In this document: positions 11,397 to 21,427 of the stretch, one piece after another
Layout of the letters: each line of letters begins with the position of its first letter
Numbering within the stretch: the stretch's first letter is position 1
Position numbers and translations under genes: made by a program
Source of the DNA: Betaproteobacteria bacterium RIFCSPLOWO2_12_FULL_68_19
GTDB taxonomy: Bacteria > Pseudomonadota > Gammaproteobacteria > Burkholderiales > SG8-39
Assembly (NCBI GenBank): GCA_001772055.1
Contig: MERP01000043.1
Coordinates: 1 to 37,062 of the forward strand
Length of the DNA stretch: 37,062 bases
Direction: 5' to 3'
The notes under the pieces: generated by a model
The model's database searches: none
Seen by the model: only the letters and a program-made list of their open reading frames with translations
Told to the model about the DNA's origin: nothing

Positions 11397-11791
11397 TCAC
11401 GCTCGGCCGGCGCACCTTTTCCGGCCCGTACCTCTCGCCGCTGTGGCTGCCCTCCAGGGGCGCGGGCCTGTACGCGGTGATGGTGCCGGGCTGGCGGCTG
11501 CTCACCTTCCGCGCGCTGCATTTCGGGCAGAGCGAGGACTTCTCGGCCCCCGGGCTGCTCAGGCAGCACCCCCGCTACGCGGAGTGGGCGAGGATCGCCG
11601 GCACCGACTGGAACCTGTACATCGCCACCCACGAGATGTCCTTCTCCACCGCGGCGCAGCGCGAAGCCGCCCAGCGCGAGCTGGAGCGCGAGTACCGCCC
11701 CGAGTTCCACGCGCCCGTGGCCTCGCAGGAGACGCCCAGCCTCAGGACCATGCTGCTCGCCCAGGCGATGCGCATGAACCGGCCGCAATGA
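11393..11791 (+). CDS. GIY-YIG-fold-like protein of unknown function, coupled between nrdA and nrdB
   Basis: GTGA overlap with nrdA stop and ATGA overlap with nrdB start; [11 protein letters not shown]...[10 protein letters not shown]...HPRYAEW...[32 protein letters not shown] resembles the GIY-YIG core order. Confidence 0.65.
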   Translation: MITLGRRTFSGPYLSPLWLPSRGAGLYAVMVPGWRLLTFRALHFGQSEDFSAPGLLRQHPRYAEWARIAGTDWNLYIATHEMSFSTAAQREAAQRELEREYRPEFHAPVASQETPSLRTMLLAQAMRMNRPQ

Positions 11792-12903
11792 GCGCGGAGC
11801 CCGCCATGCTCAAGCTCGGGGATTTCGCCCCGGCGCCGGGCTTCGTCCCGGTGCAGGCCGGCGCGGCGCCGGCCCCCGAGGCTTTCCGGCGCGTCACGGT
11901 CGAGGACAAGCGCATCATCAACTCCAAGGCCGACGTCAACCAGCTGGTGCCCTTCAAGTACAAGTGGGCCTGGGAGAAATACCTGTCCGCCTGCGCCAAC
12001 CACTGGATGCCGCAGGAGATCAACATGAGCCGCGACATCGCGCTCTGGAAGGATCCCAACGGCCTCACCGAGGACGAGCGCAGGGTCGTGAAGCGCAACC
12101 TCGGCTTCTTCGTCACCGCCGACTCGCTCGCCGCGAACAACATCGTGCTCGGCACCTACCGGCACATCACCGCCCCCGAGTGCCGCCAGTACCTGCTGCG
12201 CCAGGCCTTCGAGGAGGCGATCCACACCCACGCCTACCAGTACATCGTCGAGAGCCTGGACCTCGACGAGTCGGAGATCTTCAACGCCTACCACGAGATC
12301 CCGTCGATCCGCGAGAAGGACGAGTTCCTGATCCCGTTCATCGACATCCTCACCGACCCGGCGTTCAAGACCGGCACGCCGCAGAGCGACCAGGACCTGC
12401 TGAAGAGCCTGATCGTGTTCTCCTGCCTGATGGAAGGGCTGTTCTTCTACGTCGGCTTCGCCCAGATCCTGGCGCTGGGCCGGCAGAACAAGATGACCGG
12501 CGCCGCCGAGCAGTACATGTACATCCTGCGCGACGAGTCGATGCACTGCAATTTCGGCATCGACCTGGTCAACCAGATCAAGCTCGAGAACCCGCACCTC
12601 TGGACCCCCGGCTTCCGCGACGAGCTGCACAGCCTCTTCAGGCGCGCGGTCGAGCTCGAGTACCGCTATGCCGAGGACACCATGCCGCGCGGCGTGCTCG
12701 GGCTGAACGCGCCCATGTTCAAGGAGTACCTGCGCTTCATCGCCAACCGGCGCTGCCAGCAGATCGGCCTGGACACGCTCTACCCCGGGGCGGCCAATCC
12801 GTTCCCCTGGATGAGCGAGATGATCGACCTCAAGAAGGAGCGCAATTTCTTCGAGACCCGGGTCATCGAGTACCAGACGGGCGGCGCACTGAACTGGGAG
12901 TAG
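11788..12903 (+). CDS. nrdB: Ribonucleoside-diphosphate reductase subunit beta
   Basis: [34 protein letters not shown] (metal ligands plus radical Tyr position), [24 protein letters not shown]. Confidence 0.95.
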   Translation: MSAEPAMLKLGDFAPAPGFVPVQAGAAPAPEAFRRVTVEDKRIINSKADVNQLVPFKYKWAWEKYLSACANHWMPQEINMSRDIALWKDPNGLTEDERRVVKRNLGFFVTADSLAANNIVLGTYRHITAPECRQYLLRQAFEEAIHTHAYQYIVESLDLDESEIFNAYHEIPSIREKDEFLIPFIDILTDPAFKTGTPQSDQDLLKSLIVFSCLMEGLFFYVGFAQILALGRQNKMTGAAEQYMYILRDESMHCNFGIDLVNQIKLENPHLWTPGFRDELHSLFRRAVELEYRYAEDTMPRGVLGLNAPMFKEYLRFIANRRCQQIGLDTLYPGAANPFPWMSEMIDLKKERNFFETRVIEYQTGGALNWE

Positions 12904-12907
12904 AAAA

Positions 12908-13216
12908 ATGGAAGAGGAGTGGGGCGAGATGCACCGAATCACGGAATGCAGGGTGGAAGAGGACTACAAGCTGTGGCTGCGGTTCGAGGACGGGCTCGAG
13001 GGCCGGGTGTTCCTCGGCAACCTGCTCGAGATCGGCGCCTTCCAGCTGTGGCGCGACGTGCGCGAGTTCGAGAAAGTCAGCGTCGATCCGGAAACGGCGA
13101 CCGTGACCTGGGAAGGCGGTATACGCCTCGACCCCGATATCCTCTATCATGACGTTGCCTCAAGGACCAACCCAATTCAGCATGCCGGCGGGCAGTCGAC
13201 ACCGGCGGTTGGATAG
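12908..13216 (+). CDS. DUF2442 domain-containing protein
   Basis: MHRITECRVEEDYKLWLRFEDGLEGRVFLGNLLEIGAFQLWRDVREFEKVSVDPETATVTWEGGIRLDPDILYH; starts 4 nt after nrdB (ATG at 12929 is an alternative). Confidence 0.8.
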   Translation: MEEEWGEMHRITECRVEEDYKLWLRFEDGLEGRVFLGNLLEIGAFQLWRDVREFEKVSVDPETATVTWEGGIRLDPDILYHDVASRTNPIQHAGGQSTPAVG

Positions 13217-13243
13217 TCCGGGCCCTCACGGCCGGATTTTTTT
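13217..13243 (+). terminator. Intrinsic terminator after the nrd operon
   Basis: TCCGGGCCctcacGGCCGGA followed by TTTTTTT. Confidence 0.75.
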
Positions 13244-13269
13244 GTTCAACAACCTTGAAGGAGATGAGA

Positions 13270-13572
13270 ATGGCGAAGAAAAAAGCGAAAAAAGGCGGAA
13301 AGAAAAAGAAGAAGAAGAAAGCATCATCACGTAAGAAGAAGAAGTTGAAAGCTGGCAAGAAGAAGGCGGCAGGCAAAAAGAAGCCCGCTAAGAAGAAGAA
13401 AAAAGCGGGAAATAAGAAGAAGGCAAAGAAAGCCGCCAGACCCCAGGCCAGCCCCGCGGACACGATGGCGAGCACTCCGGCAACACCGCCATCCACCGCT
13501 GCGACTCCCGGCGCGAGAACCGCGCTGAATCCAGCGGCCGCGTGGCCGTTTCCCACCGGATCCCGGCCGTAA
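13270..13572 (+). CDS. Lysine-rich histone H1-like protein with Ala/Pro/Thr C-terminal tail
   Basis: MAKKKAKKGGKKKKKKKASSRKKKKLKAGKKKAAGKKKPAKKKKKAGNKKKAKKAARPQASPADT...; AAGGAG ribosome-binding site just upstream. Confidence 0.75.
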   Translation: MAKKKAKKGGKKKKKKKASSRKKKKLKAGKKKAAGKKKPAKKKKKAGNKKKAKKAARPQASPADTMASTPATPPSTAATPGARTALNPAAAWPFPTGSRP

Positions 13573-13581
13573 CCGGAATCC

Positions 13582-13703
13582 GGAGAGACAGGCAGGAGAT
13601 GCGAGTCTCCCGCCAGGCCTTCGAAGCTCAGCGGACCGGCTTGGTCAATTCGGCCCAAGACTGGAGACCTAGGCCGGTCCGCGAGGCTTCCCCTCAGGCC
13701 GCG
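13582..13703. other. Structured intergenic element (two inverted-repeat units)
   Basis: GGAGAC(13582-13587)/GTCTCC(13605-13610) and GAAGCtcaGCGGACCGGC(13623-13640)/GCCGGTCCGCgagGCTTC(13673-13690), with inner CTTGG/CCAAG. Confidence 0.6.
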
Positions 13704-13802
13704 TATTTTACCCGGCCGCAGCTGTGCTCCAGACCCCAAATTCCTGCGCGGAATCAGCGTTTCGCAGCGCCGGAGGGGGAGTGCTAGGCCTTGCGGAAGT
13801 GA

Positions 13803-13832
13803 TTGACATGTCAGGAGAAAATCTCCTATGAT
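13803..13832 (+). promoter_or_regulatory. Near-consensus sigma70 promoter with palindromic spacer
   Basis: TTGACA (13803-13808), N18, TATGAT (13827-13832); TGACATGTCA and AGGAGAAAATCTCCT palindromes lie in or over the spacer. Confidence 0.75.
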
Positions 13833-13929
13833 GCGTCCCGCTGCACCGCAATATCTGGCATCGGTGGTCGAGGTCCTGGCGCGCTCGGTTGCCCAGCCCC
13901 TGCCCCGGCCATCAGCACGGAGGTCGACA

Positions 13930-14601
13930 ATGAATAACGCATACCTTGCGGCGGCGCGCACCTACCACGCCGTGAAGAGCCTGCTGGCCATGATCGGGCT
14001 GGCCGCGCTGGCGGCTTTCCCGCTGCTACCGGGCGACTCGCTGCTCGGCAGCCTGCCCTGGGAGCCCGGCGAGGCCTTCGGCCCGGTCTCGACCGTCGCC
14101 GCCGGCTCGATTCGCTCGCGCGCGCCCGACAGCGCCCTCGAGCTCGAGCAGCGCGCCGTCACCGATTTCATCGCCCGGCGCTACCGCGTCTCCGAGATCG
14201 CGATGGCGGACTTCGTCGCGACCGCCTACCAGGCGGGCGCGCGCTACTCGCTCGACCCGCTACTGATCCTCGCCGTGATGGCGGTCGAGTCGCGCTACAA
14301 CCCGGTGGCGAAAAGCGACATGGGCGCGAAGGGGCTGATGCAGGTGATCCCGCGCTTCCATCTCGAGAAGCTCGCCGACCACGGCGGCGAGCTCGCGCTG
14401 CTCGAGCCCGAGGTCAACATCCTGGTCGGCGCGCAGATCCTGCGCGAGTACCTGAACCGCTTCCGCGACACCGAGACCGCGCTGCAGATGTACGCCGGCG
14501 CGCTCGACGAGCCGACCTCCCAGTACGCGGCCAAGGTGTTCGCCGAGAAGGCGCGGCTCGAAGCCCTCAGGCAGAAAGCGAGGAAGCAGCAAAGCGCCTG
14601 A
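13930..14601 (+). CDS. Lytic transglycosylase (SLT domain) protein
   Basis: YSLDPLLILAVMAVESRYNPVAKSDMGAKGLMQVIPRF; GGAGGT ribosome-binding site upstream of ATG 13930. Confidence 0.88.
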   Translation: MNNAYLAAARTYHAVKSLLAMIGLAALAAFPLLPGDSLLGSLPWEPGEAFGPVSTVAAGSIRSRAPDSALELEQRAVTDFIARRYRVSEIAMADFVATAYQAGARYSLDPLLILAVMAVESRYNPVAKSDMGAKGLMQVIPRFHLEKLADHGGELALLEPEVNILVGAQILREYLNRFRDTETALQMYAGALDEPTSQYAAKVFAEKARLEALRQKARKQQSA

Positions 14602-15685
14602 TGCGCGCCGCGCCCTCCTCGAGCTCCGCGAGGCTGCGCGTATAGGCGAAGCGCACGAAGCGCCCGGTGCCGTTGGCGCCGAAGTCGATGCCGGGGGTGG
14701 CCGCCACTGCCTCTGTCTCCAACAAGTCCCTGGTGAAAGTCCTGCAGTCGCCGCCGCAGTCGGCGTACACGTAGAAGGCGCCTTTCGGCTCGGCCGGCAC
14801 CGCCAGCCCGGCGCTCCTCAAGGCCGGGACGAGAAAGTCGCGGCGCGCGGCGAACTCCTCCCGCCGCTTCTCCAGGATCGAAATGCTGCGTGAGGAAAAA
14901 GCGGCGACGGCGGCATGCTGGGCGGCCGCGGGCGCGGAGATGAACAGGTGCTGCGCGAGCTTCTCGAACTCGCGCACCGCCCCCGCGGGCAGCACCACCC
15001 AGCCCAGGCGCCAGCCGGTCATGCAGAAATACTTCGAGAAGCTGTTGATCACCACCACTTCCCCCGGCAGCCCGAGCGCGCTCCAGGGCTGCTCGCCGTA
15101 CACCAGCCCCTGGTAGATCTCGTCGACCAGCAGCACGCCGCCGCGCCCGGCGACGAACGCGGCGATCCTCGCCAGCTCGTCTCTCGAGATCAGCGTTCCG
15201 GTCGGATTGGACGGCGAGCCGAGCAGCAGTGCCTTGGTGCGCGGCCCCCACGCCTCGCGCACCAGCTCGAGCGTGGGTTGAAAGCCGCAGGCGGGGGAAA
15301 CCGGCAGGCTCCTCGCCACGCCCTCGAAGGCGCGCACGAAGTGCCGGTATCCCGGGTAGCCGGGATCGGGCACCAGCACCTCGTCGCCGGGATCGACGTA
15401 GAGCGCGACCACGGTGAGCAGAGCGCCCGACGCGCCCAGGGTAACCGCGATTCTTCCCGGCTCGATCTTTCTCGAGAATTTTTCTTCGTAATGCCGAGCG
15501 ATGGCCTCCCGCAGCGCGGGCAGCCCGAGCGTCGCGGTGTACGCGGTGAGGCCCTCGCGCAGCGCGCGCACGCCGGCTTCGACCACCGGCTCGGGCGCGG
15601 TGAAATCGGGCTCGCCGATCTCCATGTGCACCACGCGCCGTCCCTGGGCCTCGAGCGCGTGCGCGCGCGAGAGCACGTCCATCAC
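14567..15685 (-). CDS. Pyridoxal-phosphate aminotransferase (class I/II, aspartate aminotransferase-like); true N-terminus probably extends to about 15739
   Basis: HMEIGEPDFTAPEPVVEAG, SPSNPTGTLISRDEL, VDEIYQGLVYG, NSFSKYFCMTGWRLGW. In-frame codons upstream of the annotated GTG encode a conserved-looking IEKRILTARRAAEIEPFE. Confidence 0.92.
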   Translation of the reverse strand: MMDVLSRAHALEAQGRRVVHMEIGEPDFTAPEPVVEAGVRALREGLTAYTATLGLPALREAIARHYEEKFSRKIEPGRIAVTLGASGALLTVVALYVDPGDEVLVPDPGYPGYRHFVRAFEGVARSLPVSPACGFQPTLELVREAWGPRTKALLLGSPSNPTGTLISRDELARIAAFVAGRGGVLLVDEIYQGLVYGEQPWSALGLPGEVVVINSFSKYFCMTGWRLGWVVLPAGAVREFEKLAQHLFISAPAAAQHAAVAAFSSRSISILEKRREEFAARRDFLVPALRSAGLAVPAEPKGAFYVYADCGGDCRTFTRDLLETEAVAATPGIDFGANGTGRFVRFAYTRSLAELEEGAARIRRFAASSLSA

Positions 15686-15780
15686 TTCGAAGGGCTCGAT
15701 TTCCGCGGCGCGGCGGGCGGTGAGGATGCGCTTTTCGATCGCCCGATTATACGGAGAGGGCTCTGCTATAGAATCTCCGC

Positions 15781-18075
<2,295 letters not shown>

Positions 18076-18077
18076 CG

Positions 18078-19271
18078 ATGGAAGGCGCCGCGGGCAACGT
18101 CACCCCCTTGCGGGCGGGCCGCCTGAAGCCGCGCGCCGGGCTGGTGCTGACCGGCGGCGGGGCGCGCGCCGCCTATCAGGTCGGGGTGGTGAAGGCGGTG
18201 CGCGACATCCTCGGCAATCCGGTCAGGAACCCTTTCCCGATCCTGTGCGGCACCTCGGCCGGCGCGATCAACGCCGCCACGCTCGCGGTGTTCGCCGAGG
18301 ACTTCTCGCGCGCGGTGGGCAACCTGCTCGAGGTCTGGGAAAACATGCGCTGCAGCCACGTCTACCGCACCGACGCCTGGCACGTCCTGAGGAGCGGCGC
18401 GCGCTGGCTCGCCTCGATGATGCTGATCTCGCGCCACAACCCGATCTCGCTGCTCGACAACGCGCCGCTCGCGCAGATGCTGGAGAAGAACCTGGACTTC
18501 CAGAGGATCCAGGGCCACATCGACTCGGGCGCGCTGTACGCGGTGTGCGTCACCGCCTCGGGCTATACCACCGGCCAGAGCGTCTCGTTCTTCCAGGGCG
18601 GCTCGGGCCTGGAGGGCTGGGAGCGCAACCAGCGCATCGGCGCCGCGGTGACGCTCAAGCTCGAGTACCTGCTCGCCTCGGCATCGCTGCCGTTCATCTT
18701 CCCCGCCGTGAAGGTGCACCGCGAGTACTTCGGCGACGGCTCGATGCGCCAGATCGCGCCGGTCAGCCCGGCGCTGCACCTGGGCGCCGACCGGGTGCTG
18801 ATCGTCGGCACCGGACGGCAGAGCGCCGCCGACCAGAACCGCGCGCGCTCCAACGTCTACCCCTCGATCGCGCAGATCGCCGGCCACGCGCTCAACAGCA
18901 TCTTCCTCGACAGCCTGATGGTCGACATCGAGCGCCTGGAGCGCATCAACCGCACCGTGAAGCTGGTGCCGCCCGAGCGCCTCCCCGAATCGGGCCTGCA
19001 GCTGCGGCCGGTGAAGGTGCTGTTCATCACTCCCTCGCAGCCGCTCGAGCGCATCGCGGCGCGCTTCGTCCACGAGCTGCCGGGCACGGTGCGCTTCATC
19101 CTGCGCCCGACCGGAGCGCTCAACCGCTCCGGCTCGAACCTTGCGAGCTACCTGCTGTTCGAGGAGTCCTTCTGCCGCGCGCTCATCGACCTGGGCTACC
19201 AGGACACGATGGCGCGCGAGGCCGAGGTCAGGGGCTTCTTCGACCCACCCGAGGAGCGCGCCTATGGCTGA
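18078..19271 (+). CDS. Patatin-like phospholipase family protein
   Basis: LVLTGGGARAAYQVGVVKA, CGTSAGAINA (GxSxG), GDGSMRQIAPVSPALHLGADRVLIVG. Confidence 0.9.
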   Translation: MEGAAGNVTPLRAGRLKPRAGLVLTGGGARAAYQVGVVKAVRDILGNPVRNPFPILCGTSAGAINAATLAVFAEDFSRAVGNLLEVWENMRCSHVYRTDAWHVLRSGARWLASMMLISRHNPISLLDNAPLAQMLEKNLDFQRIQGHIDSGALYAVCVTASGYTTGQSVSFFQGGSGLEGWERNQRIGAAVTLKLEYLLASASLPFIFPAVKVHREYFGDGSMRQIAPVSPALHLGADRVLIVGTGRQSAADQNRARSNVYPSIAQIAGHALNSIFLDSLMVDIERLERINRTVKLVPPERLPESGLQLRPVKVLFITPSQPLERIAARFVHELPGTVRFILRPTGALNRSGSNLASYLLFEESFCRALIDLGYQDTMAREAEVRGFFDPPEERAYG

Positions 19272-19527
19272 GCCCACCCCGCCGCCCGACCCGTTCGAGA
19301 TGTTCCGCCGCCTGTGGGGGCCGCTCGGCGTGCCGCTGCCGGGCTTGGCGATGCCGACCTTCGACCCCCAGGAGGTCGAGAAGCGCATCGCCGAGCTGCG
19401 CTCGGTCGAGGCCTGGCTCAACATGAACCTCAACATGGTGAAGTTCTCGATCCAGGGGCTCGAGCTGCAGCGCGCCGCCCTGCAGGCGATGCGCGCCGCG
19501 CCGGGGCCGAAGAAGGACGATCTTTAA
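19264..19527 (+). CDS. PhaM-like polyhydroxyalkanoate granule regulator
   Basis: PFEMFRRLWGPLGVPLPGLAMPTFDPQEVEKRIAELRSVEAWLNMNLNMVKFSIQGLELQRAAL matches the PhaM N-terminal pattern. Confidence 0.8.
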   Translation: MAEPTPPPDPFEMFRRLWGPLGVPLPGLAMPTFDPQEVEKRIAELRSVEAWLNMNLNMVKFSIQGLELQRAALQAMRAAPGPKKDDL

Positions 19528-19541
19528 CCGAGGAGAAGGCA

Positions 19542-20513
19542 ATGGCGAAGGCAGTGCGTTTTCACAAGCAGGGCGGCCCGGAGGTTCTGCAACTCGATGA
19601 GGTTCCCGTAGGGGAGCCCGGCGCGGGCCAGGTGCGCATCCGGCACACCGCGATCGGCGTCAACTTTCTCGACACCTACCAGCGCTCGGGCTTGTACCCG
19701 ATGCAGGTCCCGCAGGTCGCCGGCAACGAGGGCGCCGGCGTGGTCGAGGCGCTCGGCTCCGGGGTCACGGACCTCAAGGTCGGCGACCGCGTCGCCTACA
19801 CCGGGCTGGTCGGCGCCTATTGCGACCAGCGGGTGGTTCCCGCCGAGCGCATGGTCAAGCTGCCGCAGGGCGTGAGCGACGAGCAGGCGGCCTCGATGAT
19901 GCTCAAGGGACTCACGGTGCATTACCTGATTTTCACGACTTATAAAGTACAAAAGGGAGAAACCGTGCTGTGGCACGCCGCCGCGGGCGGCGTGGGCCTG
20001 ATCGCCTGCCAGTGGCTCAAGGCGCTCGGGGCGAGCGTCATCGGCACCGCCGGCTCGGACGAGAAATGCGCGCTCGCCAAGGCGCACGGCGCCGAGCACG
20101 TCATCAACTACAGCAGGGAGAACTTCGTCGAGCGCGTGAAGAGCATCACCGGCGGCAAGGGCGTGCCGGTGGTCTACGACGCGGTCGGCAAGTCGACCTG
20201 GGAAGGCTCGCTCGACTGCCTGCGCCCGCGCGGCATGATGGTGTCCTTCGGCAACGCCTCGGGCGCGGTGCCGCCGGTCAACCTGGGCGTGCTCTCCGCC
20301 AAGGGCTCGCTCTACGTCACTCGGCCGACGCTGGTCACCCACATCGCGAGCCGAGCCGACCTGCTCGAGCGCTCCAAGGCGCTGTTCGAGGCGGTGACCT
20401 CGGGCAAGGTCAGGATCGAGACCACGAAGCGCTACAAGCTTGCCGAGGCGCAAGCCGCGCACCGCGACCTGGAAGGCAGGAAGACGACCGGCTCGGTGGT
20501 CCTCGTGCCTTGA
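19542..20513 (+). CDS. Quinone oxidoreductase (MDR superfamily)
   Basis: MAKAVRFHKQGGPEVLQLDEV, GNEGAGVVEALGSGVTDLKVGDRVAY, AAAGGVGLIACQWLKALGA; GGAGAAGG ribosome-binding site. Confidence 0.93.
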   Translation: MAKAVRFHKQGGPEVLQLDEVPVGEPGAGQVRIRHTAIGVNFLDTYQRSGLYPMQVPQVAGNEGAGVVEALGSGVTDLKVGDRVAYTGLVGAYCDQRVVPAERMVKLPQGVSDEQAASMMLKGLTVHYLIFTTYKVQKGETVLWHAAAGGVGLIACQWLKALGASVIGTAGSDEKCALAKAHGAEHVINYSRENFVERVKSITGGKGVPVVYDAVGKSTWEGSLDCLRPRGMMVSFGNASGAVPPVNLGVLSAKGSLYVTRPTLVTHIASRADLLERSKALFEAVTSGKVRIETTKRYKLAEAQAAHRDLEGRKTTGSVVLVP

Positions 20514-20517
20514 AGGC

Positions 20518-20757
20518 TTACCTGATCTTCAGGATGCCTTTCGCCTTGTTGAGCGCAGCCATCGACTCGGCGTGCTTGCCGGCCTTGTGAAACTGCTCGC
20601 CGTCGGCGCGCAGCTGCTTCACTTCGCTCATCTGCGAGGCCGAGAGCTTGGCCTTGGGCAGCGCGGCGTCGATGGCCTTCATCTGCTTCGGGCAGCTGCT
20701 GGCGAAGGCGACGGAGCTGGCGAGCGCGAAGGCGGCGAACAGTGCTAGACGTTTCAT
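20518..20757 (-). CDS. Small predicted secreted/periplasmic protein of unknown function
   Basis: 79 aa with signal peptide MKRLALFAAFALASSVAFAS-SC; AAGGGG ribosome-binding site upstream. Confidence 0.7.
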   Translation of the reverse strand: MKRLALFAAFALASSVAFASSCPKQMKAIDAALPKAKLSASQMSEVKQLRADGEQFHKAGKHAESMAALNKAKGILKIR

Positions 20758-20830
20758 GTGATCCCCTTATGGTTGGTCGAGCGTCCTGGGTAAAGCCGGT
20801 TGCTCGAACACTAACATCGTAGGGGCAAGG

Positions 20831-21427
20831 CTTATTCCGCTCGACCTGGGCCTCGAGGAGCTGCGTCGCCGGCTGACGCAGCGCAGCGCGCCGGGGCTGT
20901 CGGTGTACGGCGACGACGGGGCGGGCCGGGAAGCCGCGGCGCTCACCCCGGCCTCGGTGCTGGTGCCGATCGTGGCGCACGAGCGGCTCACCGTGGTGTT
21001 CACCCAGCGCACCTCGCACCTCAAGCACCATTCGGGCCAGGTCAGCTTTCCCGGCGGCCGCGCCGAGCCGCAGGACCCGACGCCCGAATTCACGGCGCTG
21101 CGCGAAGCCGAGGAGGAGATCGGGCTCGCCCGCGAGCGCGTGGAGGTCCTCGCGCGCATGCCGCCGTACTGCACGCGCACCGGCTTCTGCGTCACCCCGG
21201 TGGTGGGGCTGCTCACGCCGCCGCTCGAGCTCGCGCCCGACCGCCGCGAGGTCGAGGAGGTGTTCGAGGTGCCGCTCGCGTTCCTGCTCGACCCGCGCAA
21301 CCGGCAGCGGCGCACGCGCGAGTTCCAGGGGCAGAGCGTCGGCTACTACGTCTTCGAGTACCAGGGGCGCGCGATCTGGGGCGCCACCGCGGGGATGCTG
21401 GTGAACCTTTATACAATGCTCGCATGA
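20831..21427 (+). CDS. Nudix hydrolase (CoA pyrophosphatase-like); start codon unresolved
   Basis: GQVSFPGGRAEPQDPTPEFTALREAEEEIGL Nudix box; open frame extends upstream of GTG 20903 with conserved-looking LDLGLEELRRRL but no ATG/GTG/TTG. Confidence 0.82.
   Translation, partial: LIPLDLGLEELRRRLTQRSAPGLSVYGDDGAGREAAALTPASVLVPIVAHERLTVVFTQRTSHLKHHSGQVSFPGGRAEPQDPTPEFTALREAEEEIGLARERVEVLARMPPYCTRTGFCVTPVVGLLTPPLELAPDRREVEEVFEVPLAFLLDPRNRQRRTREFQGQSVGYYVFEYQGRAIWGATAGMLVNLYTMLA

Noticed and set aside
11788-12903. NrdB lacking the radical tyrosine (subclass Ic-like)
   Set aside because: Motif reads [12 protein letters not shown], so Tyr is present at the expected position, unlike the Phe of chlamydial R2.
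13255-13440. Purine-rich repeats as a CRISPR or tandem-repeat array
   Set aside because: No regular repeat-spacer unit; simply Lys codons (AAG/AAA) of a coding sequence.
13542-13787. 81-aa ORF in the intergenic region after the H1-like gene
   Set aside because: No plausible ribosome-binding site or domain, overlaps the inverted repeats; more likely a structured non-coding element.
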